Assembly (NCBI RefSeq): GCF_000754805.1
Contig: NZ_KN150731.1
Location: 4,803,642 to 4,867,641, forward strand
Length of the DNA stretch: 64,000 nt
Direction of reading: 5' to 3'
Source of the DNA: Yersinia frederiksenii ATCC 33641
Lineage (GTDB): Bacteria > Pseudomonadota > Gammaproteobacteria > Enterobacterales > Enterobacteriaceae
Every line of letters begins with the position of its first letter. The stretch's first letter is position 1. A model generated the notes under the pieces. It was not told where the DNA came from. It made no database searches and saw only the letters and a list, made by a program, of their open reading frames with translations. Made by a program: the position numbers and the translations under genes. Positions 57,415 to 64,000 of the stretch are shown here, in pieces.

Positions 57415-58046
57415 AGTGGCGCTCCTGTTGTGCCGCCGCTGTCGACTGGATGTTGGTGGGTATGCAACACTTTGCCGTTTGACGACAATGAACCGCCGCT
57501 ATGTTCAATATTGCCGCTCATCTTGCCGCCTTTTTGTACCTCCAGTGAGCCAGTAATCAGCGTATTGGTGCAAATCACTTCGGGGGAATCGAGAGTAATG
57601 CAGATTGATGCACTAACCCGTACCTCTGGCGCGGAGGCGATAAGAGTTTGCGATGCGCTGATATCGGCGGTTTTAATGCCGCACACCTTCAGGGCGCTGG
57701 TTTTCGGTTCATACTCAATAATGGCACCGTCAGGGAAAGCCAGATGCAGGGCATCCGCCGATTCCGAAGGTGCGGGATGGTCATCAGAAAAAATCCCCGG
57801 CAACACAAAAGCCGTATCAAGTTCACCACCGACAGCCAAAATTAATACCTGCTCACCCACCGATGGAGCCCACCATGTGCGAGAACGTCCAGCGCGGTGA
57901 GTCAGCCACTGGAGCCAGTCGGTTTTAATGCCGCCAGTCTGCACGCGGCAGCGGCCAGCAATCAGGTCGGTTTCAACAATCACGCCAGTGCGGATCATAT
58001 TGCGCAGCATGCGGGCAAGTTCTTGAATATTTGTGAGTGTGTTCAT
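57411..58046 (-). CDS. V: Phage baseplate spike protein gpV
   Basis: The start at 58046 (MNTLTNIQELARMLRNMIRTG) gives 211 residues, exactly P2 gpV; the open frame extends 22 codons upstream without similarity. An N-terminal OB-fold (RCRVQTGGIKTDWLQWLTHRAG) is followed by a beta-helix. The C-terminal tip has HTHQHPVDSGGTTGAP, whose HxH residues bind iron in P2. It is the membrane-piercing spike. First gene of the V-W-J-I-H operon. Confidence 0.97.
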   Translation of the reverse strand: MNTLTNIQELARMLRNMIRTGVIVETDLIAGRCRVQTGGIKTDWLQWLTHRAGRSRTWWAPSVGEQVLILAVGGELDTAFVLPGIFSDDHPAPSESADALHLAFPDGAIIEYEPKTSALKVCGIKTADISASQTLIASAPEVRVSASICITLDSPEVICTNTLITGSLEVQKGGKMSGNIEHSGGSLSSNGKVLHTHQHPVDSGGTTGAPL

Positions 58047-58106
58047 AACGGAGAGGATGCCGGTGTGGTCATTCGATGGCAACGTGATGCCATTGGGCAG
58101 TAAACT

Positions 58107-58115
58107 ACACAACAG
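58107..58115 (-). promoter_or_regulatory. Candidate Ogr-activator site of the V late promoter
   Basis: CTGTTGTGT on the minus strand, 61 bases before V, shared with the site before FI. It overlaps a small inverted repeat ACAACA - GGT - TGTTGT at 58109-58123. Confidence 0.4.
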
Positions 58116-58165
58116 GTTGTTGTTACGGCGTTTTGAAAGCTGAATAATTTGAAAAGGAATCCAAG

Positions 58166-58936
58166 ATGTTTGATTTTATTGGCAGTGGAATTGATGGTCT
58201 TTATAAAATACTTTGGTTGATTATTATCTTGTATCTTGTTGTGTCAGGAGGCATTGGTTATCTACTCCGATTAATATCTAAACCGCTTAAAGTCGACTTT
58301 ACTGACAGAATTATAAAAAATCTGGATAGCGATTTCCTAGACTTGCAATTACTTCGGCTTTACCACGGCATTAATGTTCTCAACAAGAAAGACGCGAGGC
58401 TGGTATCTAAAGCCATAAACAAAGGAATTCTATCTGAAAAAAGCTTCAGATTTCTTTCTTTTGCTCCTCCGATAGGAAAATTCAAACACGGCAAAGCTGA
58501 AATTGCTCTCTATGTAGCGTTTATTTTACTCTTTTTTGCATCTATTCTCATAGTCTGCAACTCCGTAAAAACATACAAATATGATTATGCTTCGTTTAAT
58601 ACAGGTAATGAACGCGCCCTTATCTCCGAAATTTATGTCTACGACCCAGAAAGCAACGAATATCTCAATGCGAAACAATGTAGGGAACTTACAACCGCTA
58701 CAAATAAGAAAATTCTAATATCAGCATGCGGCAACCTTCTTACAAAAGATCCCGCAGAGAAAAGAGAACTAATGACTGCAATAGAAAATAACAATTCGTC
58801 ATTCATTGCGGCGATGATACTAATTGTATTGCTCTTTATAATTACGTCATTTTTAACTCTTGGTTATGTGATTTACTTTGATACTAACAATAAGTTTATT
58901 GATTTTAAAAACAATGAGGAAAGACGTTTTGAATGA
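58166..58936 (+). CDS. Membrane protein of unknown function, prophage cargo (moron) gene
   Basis: 256 residues on the strand opposite to all the late genes, with AAGGAA before the start. It has three hydrophobic segments: about 13-35 (LWLIIILYLVVSGGIGYLL), 113-135 (IALYVAFILLFFASILIVC) and 215-240 (FIAAMILIVLLFIITSFLTLGYVIYF). A loop of about 80 residues lies between the last two. The coding sequence is clearly richer in A and T than its neighbours. I do not recognise the family. In P2 the same V-S gap holds orf30, a known site for cargo genes. Expression from the prophage and a role in lysogenic conversion or phage exclusion are plausible but unproven. Confidence 0.75.
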   Translation: MFDFIGSGIDGLYKILWLIIILYLVVSGGIGYLLRLISKPLKVDFTDRIIKNLDSDFLDLQLLRLYHGINVLNKKDARLVSKAINKGILSEKSFRFLSFAPPIGKFKHGKAEIALYVAFILLFFASILIVCNSVKTYKYDYASFNTGNERALISEIYVYDPESNEYLNAKQCRELTTATNKKILISACGNLLTKDPAEKRELMTAIENNNSSFIAAMILIVLLFIITSFLTLGYVIYFDTNNKFIDFKNNEERRFE

Positions 58937-58939
58937 GCA

Positions 58940-59386
58940 TTAACTTAACATTCTAATTATTTCATCCTCTATCAGTTCGGTATCACCATTATTAAACCCG
59001 AGTAATTTACGCTCGGGATATTCCACTGCGGTACTGTTGCGACCCGGTTTATCCTTTAGGCCATATTGATGAACCCGCGCGATACGCTGTACCTTGCTGG
59101 TAAACTCCACCACGGCAGCATTGTCATCGCCTTTGGCTTTCATAAAGCGGTTGGTATGCAATTTTGCGAACATTTCCCGCTTAATGCGGCCTTTCTTCGC
59201 TTTGATCGGTTGGCGCTTTCGCGGAGCATAGGGCGTGCCATCCGGCGATTTTTGGGATTTGATTCTCTGCTGCTGACGTTGGCGCAGCTTCTTCGCAATT
59301 TCGACAGTCATACGGCGACGGCTTGCGGGTGATAGTGCAGCAATCAGACCAGCCAACTTATCTTCAAATGGTTTAAATTCATTCAT
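58940..59386 (-). CDS. S: Phage tail completion protein gpS
   Basis: 148 residues, near P2 gpS (150). It is basic, with SPASRRRMTVEIAKKLRQRQQQRI, SPDGTPYAPRKRQPIKAKKGRIKREMF and RIARVHQYGLKDKPG. It acts in tail-head joining and tail completion. It overlaps gpR by 8 bases and ends the visible O-to-S operon, 4 bases from the cargo gene end. Confidence 0.96.
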   Translation of the reverse strand: MNEFKPFEDKLAGLIAALSPASRRRMTVEIAKKLRQRQQQRIKSQKSPDGTPYAPRKRQPIKAKKGRIKREMFAKLHTNRFMKAKGDDNAAVVEFTSKVQRIARVHQYGLKDKPGRNSTAVEYPERKLLGFNNGDTELIEDEIIRMLS

Positions 59387-59846
59387 TCCACTGACTCACC
59401 AGTTCACCATTACTCCACATTTCTACCGGTCGCGTTATTGGTTCTGGTCGCGGTGGTTCCGGTATGTTTTGCACATGTAACGCGCCGTCAACCTCCCTGA
59501 CAAGGGTACGCTCGGTCAGTAACAGGTTGATACTGACATCAATGCTATTGTCGTTATTGATATCGGTATACCATGTAAAGCCTTTTTTCTGGCCTTCATC
59601 GGTGGTCATAATATCGGGCTGATTTTCACGTAGCCATGCCATTATCGGCACCAGCAGTAAATCAATATCACCAGTGAAATCCGTCACCACCATATTGAGA
59701 GTGTACTGTTTTTCAAATGACAGTGAGGCGGCCAGTGTGGCGGCAATTTTGCCGTTATCGACAAATAAACGCAGCATATCGGGATTGGTACGCAACACCG
59801 GCACAGCATCAGTGAGGGTTTTGCGCAAACTGTCGGGTTTCAACAT
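59379..59846 (-). CDS. R: Phage tail completion protein gpR
   Basis: 155 residues, the P2 gpR length. It starts MLKPDSLRKTLTDAVPVLRTNPDMLRLFVDNGKIAAT and contains FEKQYTLNMVVTDFTGDIDLLLVPIMAWLRENQPDI. It is required for tail completion together with gpS. Its first 38 bases overlap the lysC 3' end. Confidence 0.96.
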   Translation of the reverse strand: MLKPDSLRKTLTDAVPVLRTNPDMLRLFVDNGKIAATLAASLSFEKQYTLNMVVTDFTGDIDLLLVPIMAWLRENQPDIMTTDEGQKKGFTWYTDINNDNSIDVSINLLLTERTLVREVDGALHVQNIPEPPRPEPITRPVEMWSNGELVSQWNE

Positions 59847-60099
59847 CTAATTCATCCTGACATTGTTTAACAATCTCAACCTGTAACGCGCAACGTACGA
59901 GTGCATGCTCAAGCTGACGAATATCGGCACTCAAATCGCCGTTAGTTTTCGGGTCGCTGCCGGGCATCGGGCAAAGGCTGACTCTCGGGCATCCGCTGTA
60001 AACAATGACTGGCGGATGCGCAGGCGGGGCGTCGGTGCATCCGGCGCACAACATCAGGCAAATCAGTGCGGTACCAGCGGCGAAAGGTTTCGTTTTCAT
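59809..60099 (-). CDS. lysC: LysC, Rz1-like outer membrane spanin lipoprotein
   Basis: The start at 60099 (MKTKPFAAGTALICLMLCAGC) gives 96 residues; the open frame extends 38 codons upstream inside lysB. A lipoprotein signal ends in the lipobox LCAGC. The mature part is Pro-rich near its start (DAPPAHPPVIVY), as in Rz1. It is nested out of frame in lysB, the usual Rz/Rz1 arrangement. Together they form the spanin that fuses inner and outer membranes at lysis. Confidence 0.88.
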   Translation of the reverse strand: MKTKPFAAGTALICLMLCAGCTDAPPAHPPVIVYSGCPRVSLCPMPGSDPKTNGDLSADIRQLEHALVRCALQVEIVKQCQDELDVETRQFAQNPH

Positions 60100-60367
60100 T
60101 GAGTAATCTTGTGATGGTTTGTTCACGCTGTGCTGCCAGTTTTCCAGCGGCGTCAAGCTGTTGTCGTAGGGTAATCTGTGCTCTCTCATTTTTATCAGCT
60201 CGGTTGGCAGCAACGTTAAGCTGATTTTTCAGCATGCTAATCGTGTTTTTTTGCTCATTGGCGACGCAATTAGCTCTCTCAAGCGACCTGCTTAGATTGC
60301 CGTTCTCATCACGCAGCCATAACACACCGAACACGGCCAGAATCAGTAATACGATTACTGTTTTCAT
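59942..60367 (-). CDS. lysB: LysB, Rz-like inner membrane spanin
   Basis: 141 residues, like P2 LysB. An N-terminal membrane anchor (MKTVIVLLILAVFGVLWL) is followed by a periplasmic coiled coil (ERANCVANEQKNTISMLKNQL to REQTITRLLNENETF). It is the inner-membrane half of the spanin pair, with lysC nested in its 3' half. It overlaps gpK by 4 bases. No lysA gene lies between K and lysB. Confidence 0.9.
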   Translation of the reverse strand: MKTVIVLLILAVFGVLWLRDENGNLSRSLERANCVANEQKNTISMLKNQLNVAANRADKNERAQITLRQQLDAAGKLAAQREQTITRLLNENETFRRWYRTDLPDVVRRMHRRPACASASHCLQRMPESQPLPDARQRPEN

Positions 60368-60873
60368 TGTGTTCCCTTAAGACAATAAGCGCGTTCACGC
60401 TGGCGGCGATTCTCCAGCCCTTTACTTTTGACTCCATTGACATATACCCAGCGAGATAGTTGATCACATGCCTGTTCCCATTGTCGGCGTTTTAGATACG
60501 AAACCAGCGTCGAGCGACAGGCGGCTGCCGTACCGACGTTAAACGAAAAACTAACAAGTGCATCGTAAACCGGCTGCGGCATGTCTACTGGCACACAGGT
60601 TGCCAGTTGTTGCTCAACATGGAGAACATCGGCGACTAAATTTTCCGCCGCATCACGCTCGGTAATATCTCTTTTAGGTACAACTCCAGCAGTGTGACCA
60701 ATACCTGATGTCCAGACTCCCGCGCTGCATTGATAGGGCCGCAGACGACATCCCTCAAGATCGGCGAGCAGGGTAAGGCCTTCCGGCGAGGTATGTAGCA
60801 AATGAAAATCAGGCATCAATACCGTCAACGCCAGCACCACACCGACACTGCAACGTTTAACGATTGAATTCAC
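60364..60873 (-). CDS. SAR endolysin (GH24 lysozyme) of the P1 Lyz type
   Basis: 169 residues. The N-terminal hydrophobic stretch (about 9-20, SVGVVLALTVLM) is a signal-arrest-release anchor and contains Cys8 at its start. The lysozyme core EGCRLRPYQCSAGVWTSGIG places E40, C49 and T55 as the catalytic triad, with Cys rather than Asp at the second place. C42 lies beside the Glu. This spacing equals that of P1 Lyz (E42, C44, C51, T57), where a disulfide between Cys44 and Cys51 blocks the active site until the SAR helix leaves the membrane. It occupies the P2 gene K position but belongs to a different enzyme class from P2 gpK by recollection of that gene. Confidence 0.9.
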   Translation of the reverse strand: MNSIVKRCSVGVVLALTVLMPDFHLLHTSPEGLTLLADLEGCRLRPYQCSAGVWTSGIGHTAGVVPKRDITERDAAENLVADVLHVEQQLATCVPVDMPQPVYDALVSFSFNVGTAAACRSTLVSYLKRRQWEQACDQLSRWVYVNGVKSKGLENRRQRERAYCLKGTQ

Positions 60874-61066
60874 GGGTCACCCCTTCATTAAGCCCCATAG
60901 ATCTGAGGTAATTAAAGGTTTTGCGGCGATACCAGAAATTAACCAGCGCGGTAAAAATGGCGCAGCTCCCACCGATATAGAGTGCAAATCTATCTGGCGT
61001 CTGTGTGCCGAACCATGCAAGTGCTACTGATAACCAGTAAGTAATAAATGTGCTGATCTTCTCCAT
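60857..61066 (-). CDS. Phage holin (HP1/class II-like)
   Basis: The start at 61066 (MEKISTFITYWLSVALAWFG) gives 69 residues; the frame is open four codons upstream, overlapping the X stop. Two membrane helices at about 8-24 and 30-48 and a basic C-terminus (YRRKTFNYLRS) fit a small class II holin. The MEKIST start resembles HP1-type holins rather than P2 gpY. It forms inner-membrane lesions at lysis and overlaps the endolysin start by 17 bases. Confidence 0.85.
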   Translation of the reverse strand: MEKISTFITYWLSVALAWFGTQTPDRFALYIGGSCAIFTALVNFWYRRKTFNYLRSMGLNEGVTREFNR

Positions 61067-61068
61067 TG

Positions 61069-61272
61069 TCAGTCCCACAGGTTTACAGTCTCTGTGACAG
61101 GTGAGGTTTGAACATCTGGCAGTTCAACGGCAGTGCCATGCGGTAGCACCGCCCCAAGTTCTGCCAGCCCCGGATTAGCGGCGAGCACCGTTTCAAATAC
61201 TCCCTCGGTGCGCCCGTAATATCGAGCGCAAATGAGGTCAAGGGTATCGCCTTGTTGTGCCATGATTTGCAT
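61069..61272 (-). CDS. X: Phage tail protein gpX (LysM-like)
   Basis: 67 residues, the same length as P2 gpX. The sequence QQGDTLDLICARYYGRTEGVFETVLAANPGLAELG is a LysM-type fold typical of gpX, which is needed for tail assembly. It shares one base with L (ATG/TGA overlap). Confidence 0.97.
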   Translation of the reverse strand: MQIMAQQGDTLDLICARYYGRTEGVFETVLAANPGLAELGAVLPHGTAVELPDVQTSPVTETVNLWD

Positions 61273-61778
61273 CAGATGTGGCCCACAATACAGCGTGGTT
61301 TATCTTGGATGCGCGAGACCGACCAGCGCATATCACGCCACAACTCATCAATAGTGCTGTCGATACTGTCAGCTTTTTTGTCGCCTTTGGCACTGGTATC
61401 TACGCCGCGATAACGTTCATACAAGGTCGCGGTCGCCATTGCACAAACGGCGCGCACATAATAGAAAACACGGATATTCTCCCCATCGACCTCATCCGAC
61501 GGCACATCTATAAGGCGGTTAAACCCAGCGGTGACTTGCTGCTCGCGAAAATCGTGCAACTCTGCATTGGTCTCTGCCATACCGGTTTTAATGGCCTCAC
61601 GCAGTCGTGCTGGAGAAACGGTCTGCTCAAGCCGCATCAGATCACGAACGCGTTTTGGGTCGATGTCGGGAAAGAAAAAGGTGTTCTTTATCAGTGGCTC
61701 GTCATGCGCAGATGGCGGAATGACTACTGTGTCGCCATGTGGCTGCTCATCTTTTTTGGAAATAATCACTGTCGTCAT
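61272..61778 (-). CDS. L: Phage head completion/stabilisation protein gpL
   Basis: 168 residues, near P2 gpL (169). Typical segments are NTFFFPDIDPKRVRDLMRLEQTVSPARLREAI and FYYVRAVCAMATATLYERYRGVD, and the end SVSRIQDKPRCIVGHI. It plugs or stabilises the filled head. About 90 bases separate it from gpM. Confidence 0.96.
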   Translation of the reverse strand: MTTVIISKKDEQPHGDTVVIPPSAHDEPLIKNTFFFPDIDPKRVRDLMRLEQTVSPARLREAIKTGMAETNAELHDFREQQVTAGFNRLIDVPSDEVDGENIRVFYYVRAVCAMATATLYERYRGVDTSAKGDKKADSIDSTIDELWRDMRWSVSRIQDKPRCIVGHI

Positions 61779-61867
61779 GACAACCTCAAAATAGAGGGCG
61801 GTGGACGCAAGCGTTGATCTGGTAAGTTGTCGCGGCTTGCGTGCCGCCCGGCGCGGGGCGCATTTGG

Positions 61868-62530
61868 TTAACGACTGGCGCTGGCTTTACGCAGTTGGCT
61901 CTCCAGCCGTTCAATATCTTTTTTCACACCGCAATGGTTGTTGAGTTGTAAAGCGCGTTTCAGATGGACGAGTGCTTGCTCTGCTTTGCCACTGTCCCGC
62001 AGGACGATACCGGCGATTTTGTGCAGCTTGGCGCGCACTTGATCGGGCATATCCTCGGCATCGGTCAGTTCCATTGTGGCCAGCAGGTGGTCGATATTGA
62101 CGGACTGGCCAGCACTGTGGGCGCGAGTGGCGGCATCGGCCACATCTTCAGCCAATAAGTAAGGCGTAGAGCGTTTATAGCGATCCGGCATCACGAGGCG
62201 ATGGTGCAAGGCATAGTGGGCAATCTCCAGCGCACCGGCAATATCGCCAACATCCAGCTTCCACACCATAACCGTCATCAATACCGCATCTTGTGCGCCT
62301 CGGCCTTCACTCAACACTCCGCTCACCCAAGGGGCGTAATAGGGCAGCATTTCCCGTTTGCGTTCAGCTTTGCGCTCCATTGAATGCACATTTTTCAGGG
62401 CGCGAATATCTTCAGCTAGTTTTAGTAGCATCAGTTCATAGCCATTGGCATGGCGCAGCGGCTCATCAATCTGCTGCGCCGCCTCCGCCGCTAAAACTCG
62501 CATCATGTGCCGTCTGGCGGGGCTTAACAT
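61868..62530 (-). CDS. M: Phage terminase small subunit / endonuclease gpM
   Basis: 220 residues. The N-terminus SPARRHMMRVLAAEAAQQ and the segment LPYYAPWVSGVLSEGRGAQDAVLMTVMVWKLD are diagnostic for P2 gpM. gpM with gpP cuts the cos site and packages DNA. It is shorter than P2 gpM (247), with the C-terminus a short tetratricopeptide-like helical pair (EQALVHLKRALQLN). 3 bases behind N. Confidence 0.95.
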   Translation of the reverse strand: MLSPARRHMMRVLAAEAAQQIDEPLRHANGYELMLLKLAEDIRALKNVHSMERKAERKREMLPYYAPWVSGVLSEGRGAQDAVLMTVMVWKLDVGDIAGALEIAHYALHHRLVMPDRYKRSTPYLLAEDVADAATRAHSAGQSVNIDHLLATMELTDAEDMPDQVRAKLHKIAGIVLRDSGKAEQALVHLKRALQLNNHCGVKKDIERLESQLRKASASR

Positions 62531-62533
62531 GAT

Positions 62534-63601
62534 TTAGGCTCCAATCTCTGAATGCTCGTTTTTCGTTTCAGTCAATAGTTGGATATTTTCAATCAGGCAA
62601 CCACAGCCGTATTCCTCCACCACATAATCCTGTTTGATAGATTCGTAGTTTTCGATGCGATCGCGGCGGGCGACTTCTTCGATATGGCGACGGTGGCTCT
62701 CGTCCATAAAATAGATCGACAGGTTGTCCAAACGAGTCACTAACATGGCATTGGCAGGGAAGTAGGGCACACGCACCGCTGGCAAGTTGCCGATACGTTT
62801 TTGGCTAACAATTACATCCGCTGCCAACATTTCGCTATTGGGTTGTTTTTGGTTAATTAGTGGGAAATATTTATCGGCTAACAACTCACGGCCACAGATC
62901 ACCACTAAATCGGGATCTTCCTGATGCCACGGGTCAATCATGGTATTGGTGGCATCAAATACCAGCGCATCGAGGTTTTTATAGTCGCCATTTTCGCCGA
63001 CACGAATGACGCTGGAAATTATCGCACCATCTTTACCGGTCACTTTATCCATCACCCGTTGCGGCGCTTCGTTGCGGTATTTTTGTAGCCAGCCCACGGC
63101 TACATCTTGCAGCATTGGGTTTTGTTTGCGGTTCGACGTTGCAGAGCGTTTCACACCGTTAAAGCCCGCCATGATGTAATCCAATGCCTGACGCTTGGCG
63201 ATGGCATCACGCAGCCGCAGTTGAAAATCCTGATACCGCGCCCACAGGTCTAGTGTGTTATAGCGGATATGAAAATCGAAGTTCATCTGTTCACACTGAT
63301 AACGGCGGGCTTCCAGCGTGGCAAAGTCAGCTGTTTCACGCTCGGTGCCAGTCGCAGTATCAGTAGTGCTGGCAATAGAACCAGTGACGCCGATACCGAT
63401 TTTTTCACCGGTTAACTCGGCCACCGGCACCATATTGATACGGCTGAGAAACTCGGATGACTCCTGCACGCGGGTCATCAGGGTTTGGGTAACCGACGGC
63501 TCGACGCTGAATTTTTTCGCCACATCGCTCACCTCAATGCCATTCAATTTGGCAACCTGAGTCAGGTAAGCGTTGAATTTGATTCGGGTATTAGGTCGCA
63601 T
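62534..63601 (-). CDS. N: Phage major capsid protein gpN
   Basis: 355 residues, near P2 gpN (357). It begins MRPNTRIKFNAYLTQVAKLNGIEV; in P2 the first 31 residues are removed by gpO. The core shows RRYQCEQMNFDFHIRYNTLDLWARY and FDATNTMIDPWHQEDPDLVVICGREL. It builds the T=7 or, with a P4-like satellite, T=4 shell. 21 bases behind O. Confidence 0.97.
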   Translation of the reverse strand: MRPNTRIKFNAYLTQVAKLNGIEVSDVAKKFSVEPSVTQTLMTRVQESSEFLSRINMVPVAELTGEKIGIGVTGSIASTTDTATGTERETADFATLEARRYQCEQMNFDFHIRYNTLDLWARYQDFQLRLRDAIAKRQALDYIMAGFNGVKRSATSNRKQNPMLQDVAVGWLQKYRNEAPQRVMDKVTGKDGAIISSVIRVGENGDYKNLDALVFDATNTMIDPWHQEDPDLVVICGRELLADKYFPLINQKQPNSEMLAADVIVSQKRIGNLPAVRVPYFPANAMLVTRLDNLSIYFMDESHRRHIEEVARRDRIENYESIKQDYVVEEYGCGCLIENIQLLTETKNEHSEIGA

Positions 63602-63622
63602 GAGGTTCTCTCAGTCTGGTTA

Positions 63623-64000
63623 TTAACAGTTGGTCAGAAAGGTTTCATCACCATTACCGCCGTTGGCCATCGGGCGACGCAGTTGGATCAGGCTTTCGCT
63701 ATGGTCGAGGCTGGCGTACAGGTGGGAAAGTTGCTGCTGATTGGCTTCAATCTGTTGCTCAATTTGTTGAAAACGTTGCTCGTTAGTATCAGCCTGAACT
63801 TGCAACTGTTCAGCAACGGTGGTCACTGCGGCGTGAACATCAGTAAAGCGGGCATCGTCAGAGGATTGCTTGCGGTTAAACAGCTCTTTTACCCGGCTAA
63901 GTAAACTGATTCCGGATTCGGGAATCTCTTCAAATTCAATCGCGGCCTCAACGGCAACAGAGAACAAATCGGTGGGTTCCAGTTTCTTACCGGCCAGCGG
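63623..64000 (-). CDS. O: Phage capsid scaffold/protease gpO (C-terminal part)
   Basis: The frame is open from the right window edge (PLAGKKLEPTDLFSVAVEAA) to the stop at 63623. The N-terminal protease domain lies outside the window. The visible end is the coiled-coil scaffold (TTVAEQLQVQADTNEQRFQQIEQQIEANQQQLSHLYASL). gpO guides capsid assembly and cleaves gpN. The TTG at 63967 is not a start; the codons upstream continue the family sequence. Confidence 0.93.
   Translation of the reverse strand, partial: PLAGKKLEPTDLFSVAVEAAIEFEEIPESGISLLSRVKELFNRKQSSDDARFTDVHAAVTTVAEQLQVQADTNEQRFQQIEQQIEANQQQLSHLYASLDHSESLIQLRRPMANGGNGDETFLTNC

Larger units (their letters stand above)
46799..64000 (-). mobile_element. 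P2-like prophage, ogr-to-O part
   Basis: From the tRNA-Lys 3' end rightwards the genes follow P2 order read backwards: ogr, D, U, T, E/E', FII, FI, tail fibre assembly gene, H, I, J, W, V, cargo gene, S, R, lysC, lysB, K, Y, X, L, M, N, O. In P2 attP lies between ogr and int. An ogr gene next to the attachment site is therefore expected, and int should lie at the far end beyond the window. All visible structural genes are open and near P2 length. Genes P and Q, cos, replication genes, repressor and integrase are not in view. Confidence 0.95.

Noticed and set aside
58109-58123. ACAACA-GGT-TGTTGT inverted repeat as a terminator
   Set aside because: Six A/T-rich pairs without a U tract; more likely part of the late promoter or chance.

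Overview
The window reads as the chromosome of an enterobacterium, most likely a Yersinia species. The flagellar proteins are close to those of E. coli and Salmonella. An ERIC repeat sits in the flagellar cluster, and the fliA-fliZ-dcyD-tcyJ order, the put and efeUOB loci and a P2-type prophage at a tRNA-Lys gene all fit. The genus assignment is an inference from overall resemblance; no marker gene was checked.

Layout. (1) Positions 1-11200: flagellar basal-body and export genes. fliL-M-N-O-P-Q-R and fliF-G-H-I-J-K run on the minus strand, and fliE diverges from fliF. (2) 11200-20700: an accessory insert between fliE and fliT. It holds a decayed phage integrase, a 1020-residue AidA-like autotransporter with an in-frame 9-bp tandem repeat, a small exported protein, an AlkA-like DNA glycosylase, a large membrane HD-GYP phosphodiesterase and an AraC-type regulator. 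(3) 20977-26194: fliDST, a single flagellin gene, fliA and fliZ. fliC and fliD have clear divergent sigma-28 promoters. (4) 26463-29795: dcyD and the cystine ABC importer tcyJLN. (5) 29867-30547: a tumE-tumA type toxin-antitoxin pair whose toxin gene is frameshifted. (6) 30821-36832: the divergent proline-use genes putA and putP, with GTTGCA-type PutA operator half-sites between them. (7) 37065-40475: the iron importer efeUOB behind a Fur-like box. (8) 40534-46306: wrbA, an XRE regulator, nanM, a PEBP-family protein, an AraC regulator and cycA. cycA has 17 perfect copies of CTGT in its upstream leader region. (9) 46723-46798: tRNA-Lys(CTT). (10) 46799 to the window end: the ogr-to-O part of a P2-like prophage. 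Integrase, repressor, replication genes and genes P and Q lie outside the window.

How the parts work together. Regions 1 and 3 build and regulate one flagellum. The HD-GYP protein could link c-di-GMP level to motility. The prophage late genes keep P2 order: ogr, D-U-T-E/E'-FII-FI, tail fibre assembly gene-H-I-J-W-V, one opposite-strand cargo gene, S-R-lysC-lysB-K-Y-X-L-M-N-O. All structural genes seen are full length, so nothing visible shows the phage to be defective. Points of special interest are the frameshifted toxin, the tetranucleotide tract before cycA, the E/E' slippery site, a P1 Lyz-like SAR endolysin with its regulatory cysteines, the HD-GYP protein with a long insert inside its catalytic domain, and the membrane cargo gene between V and S.
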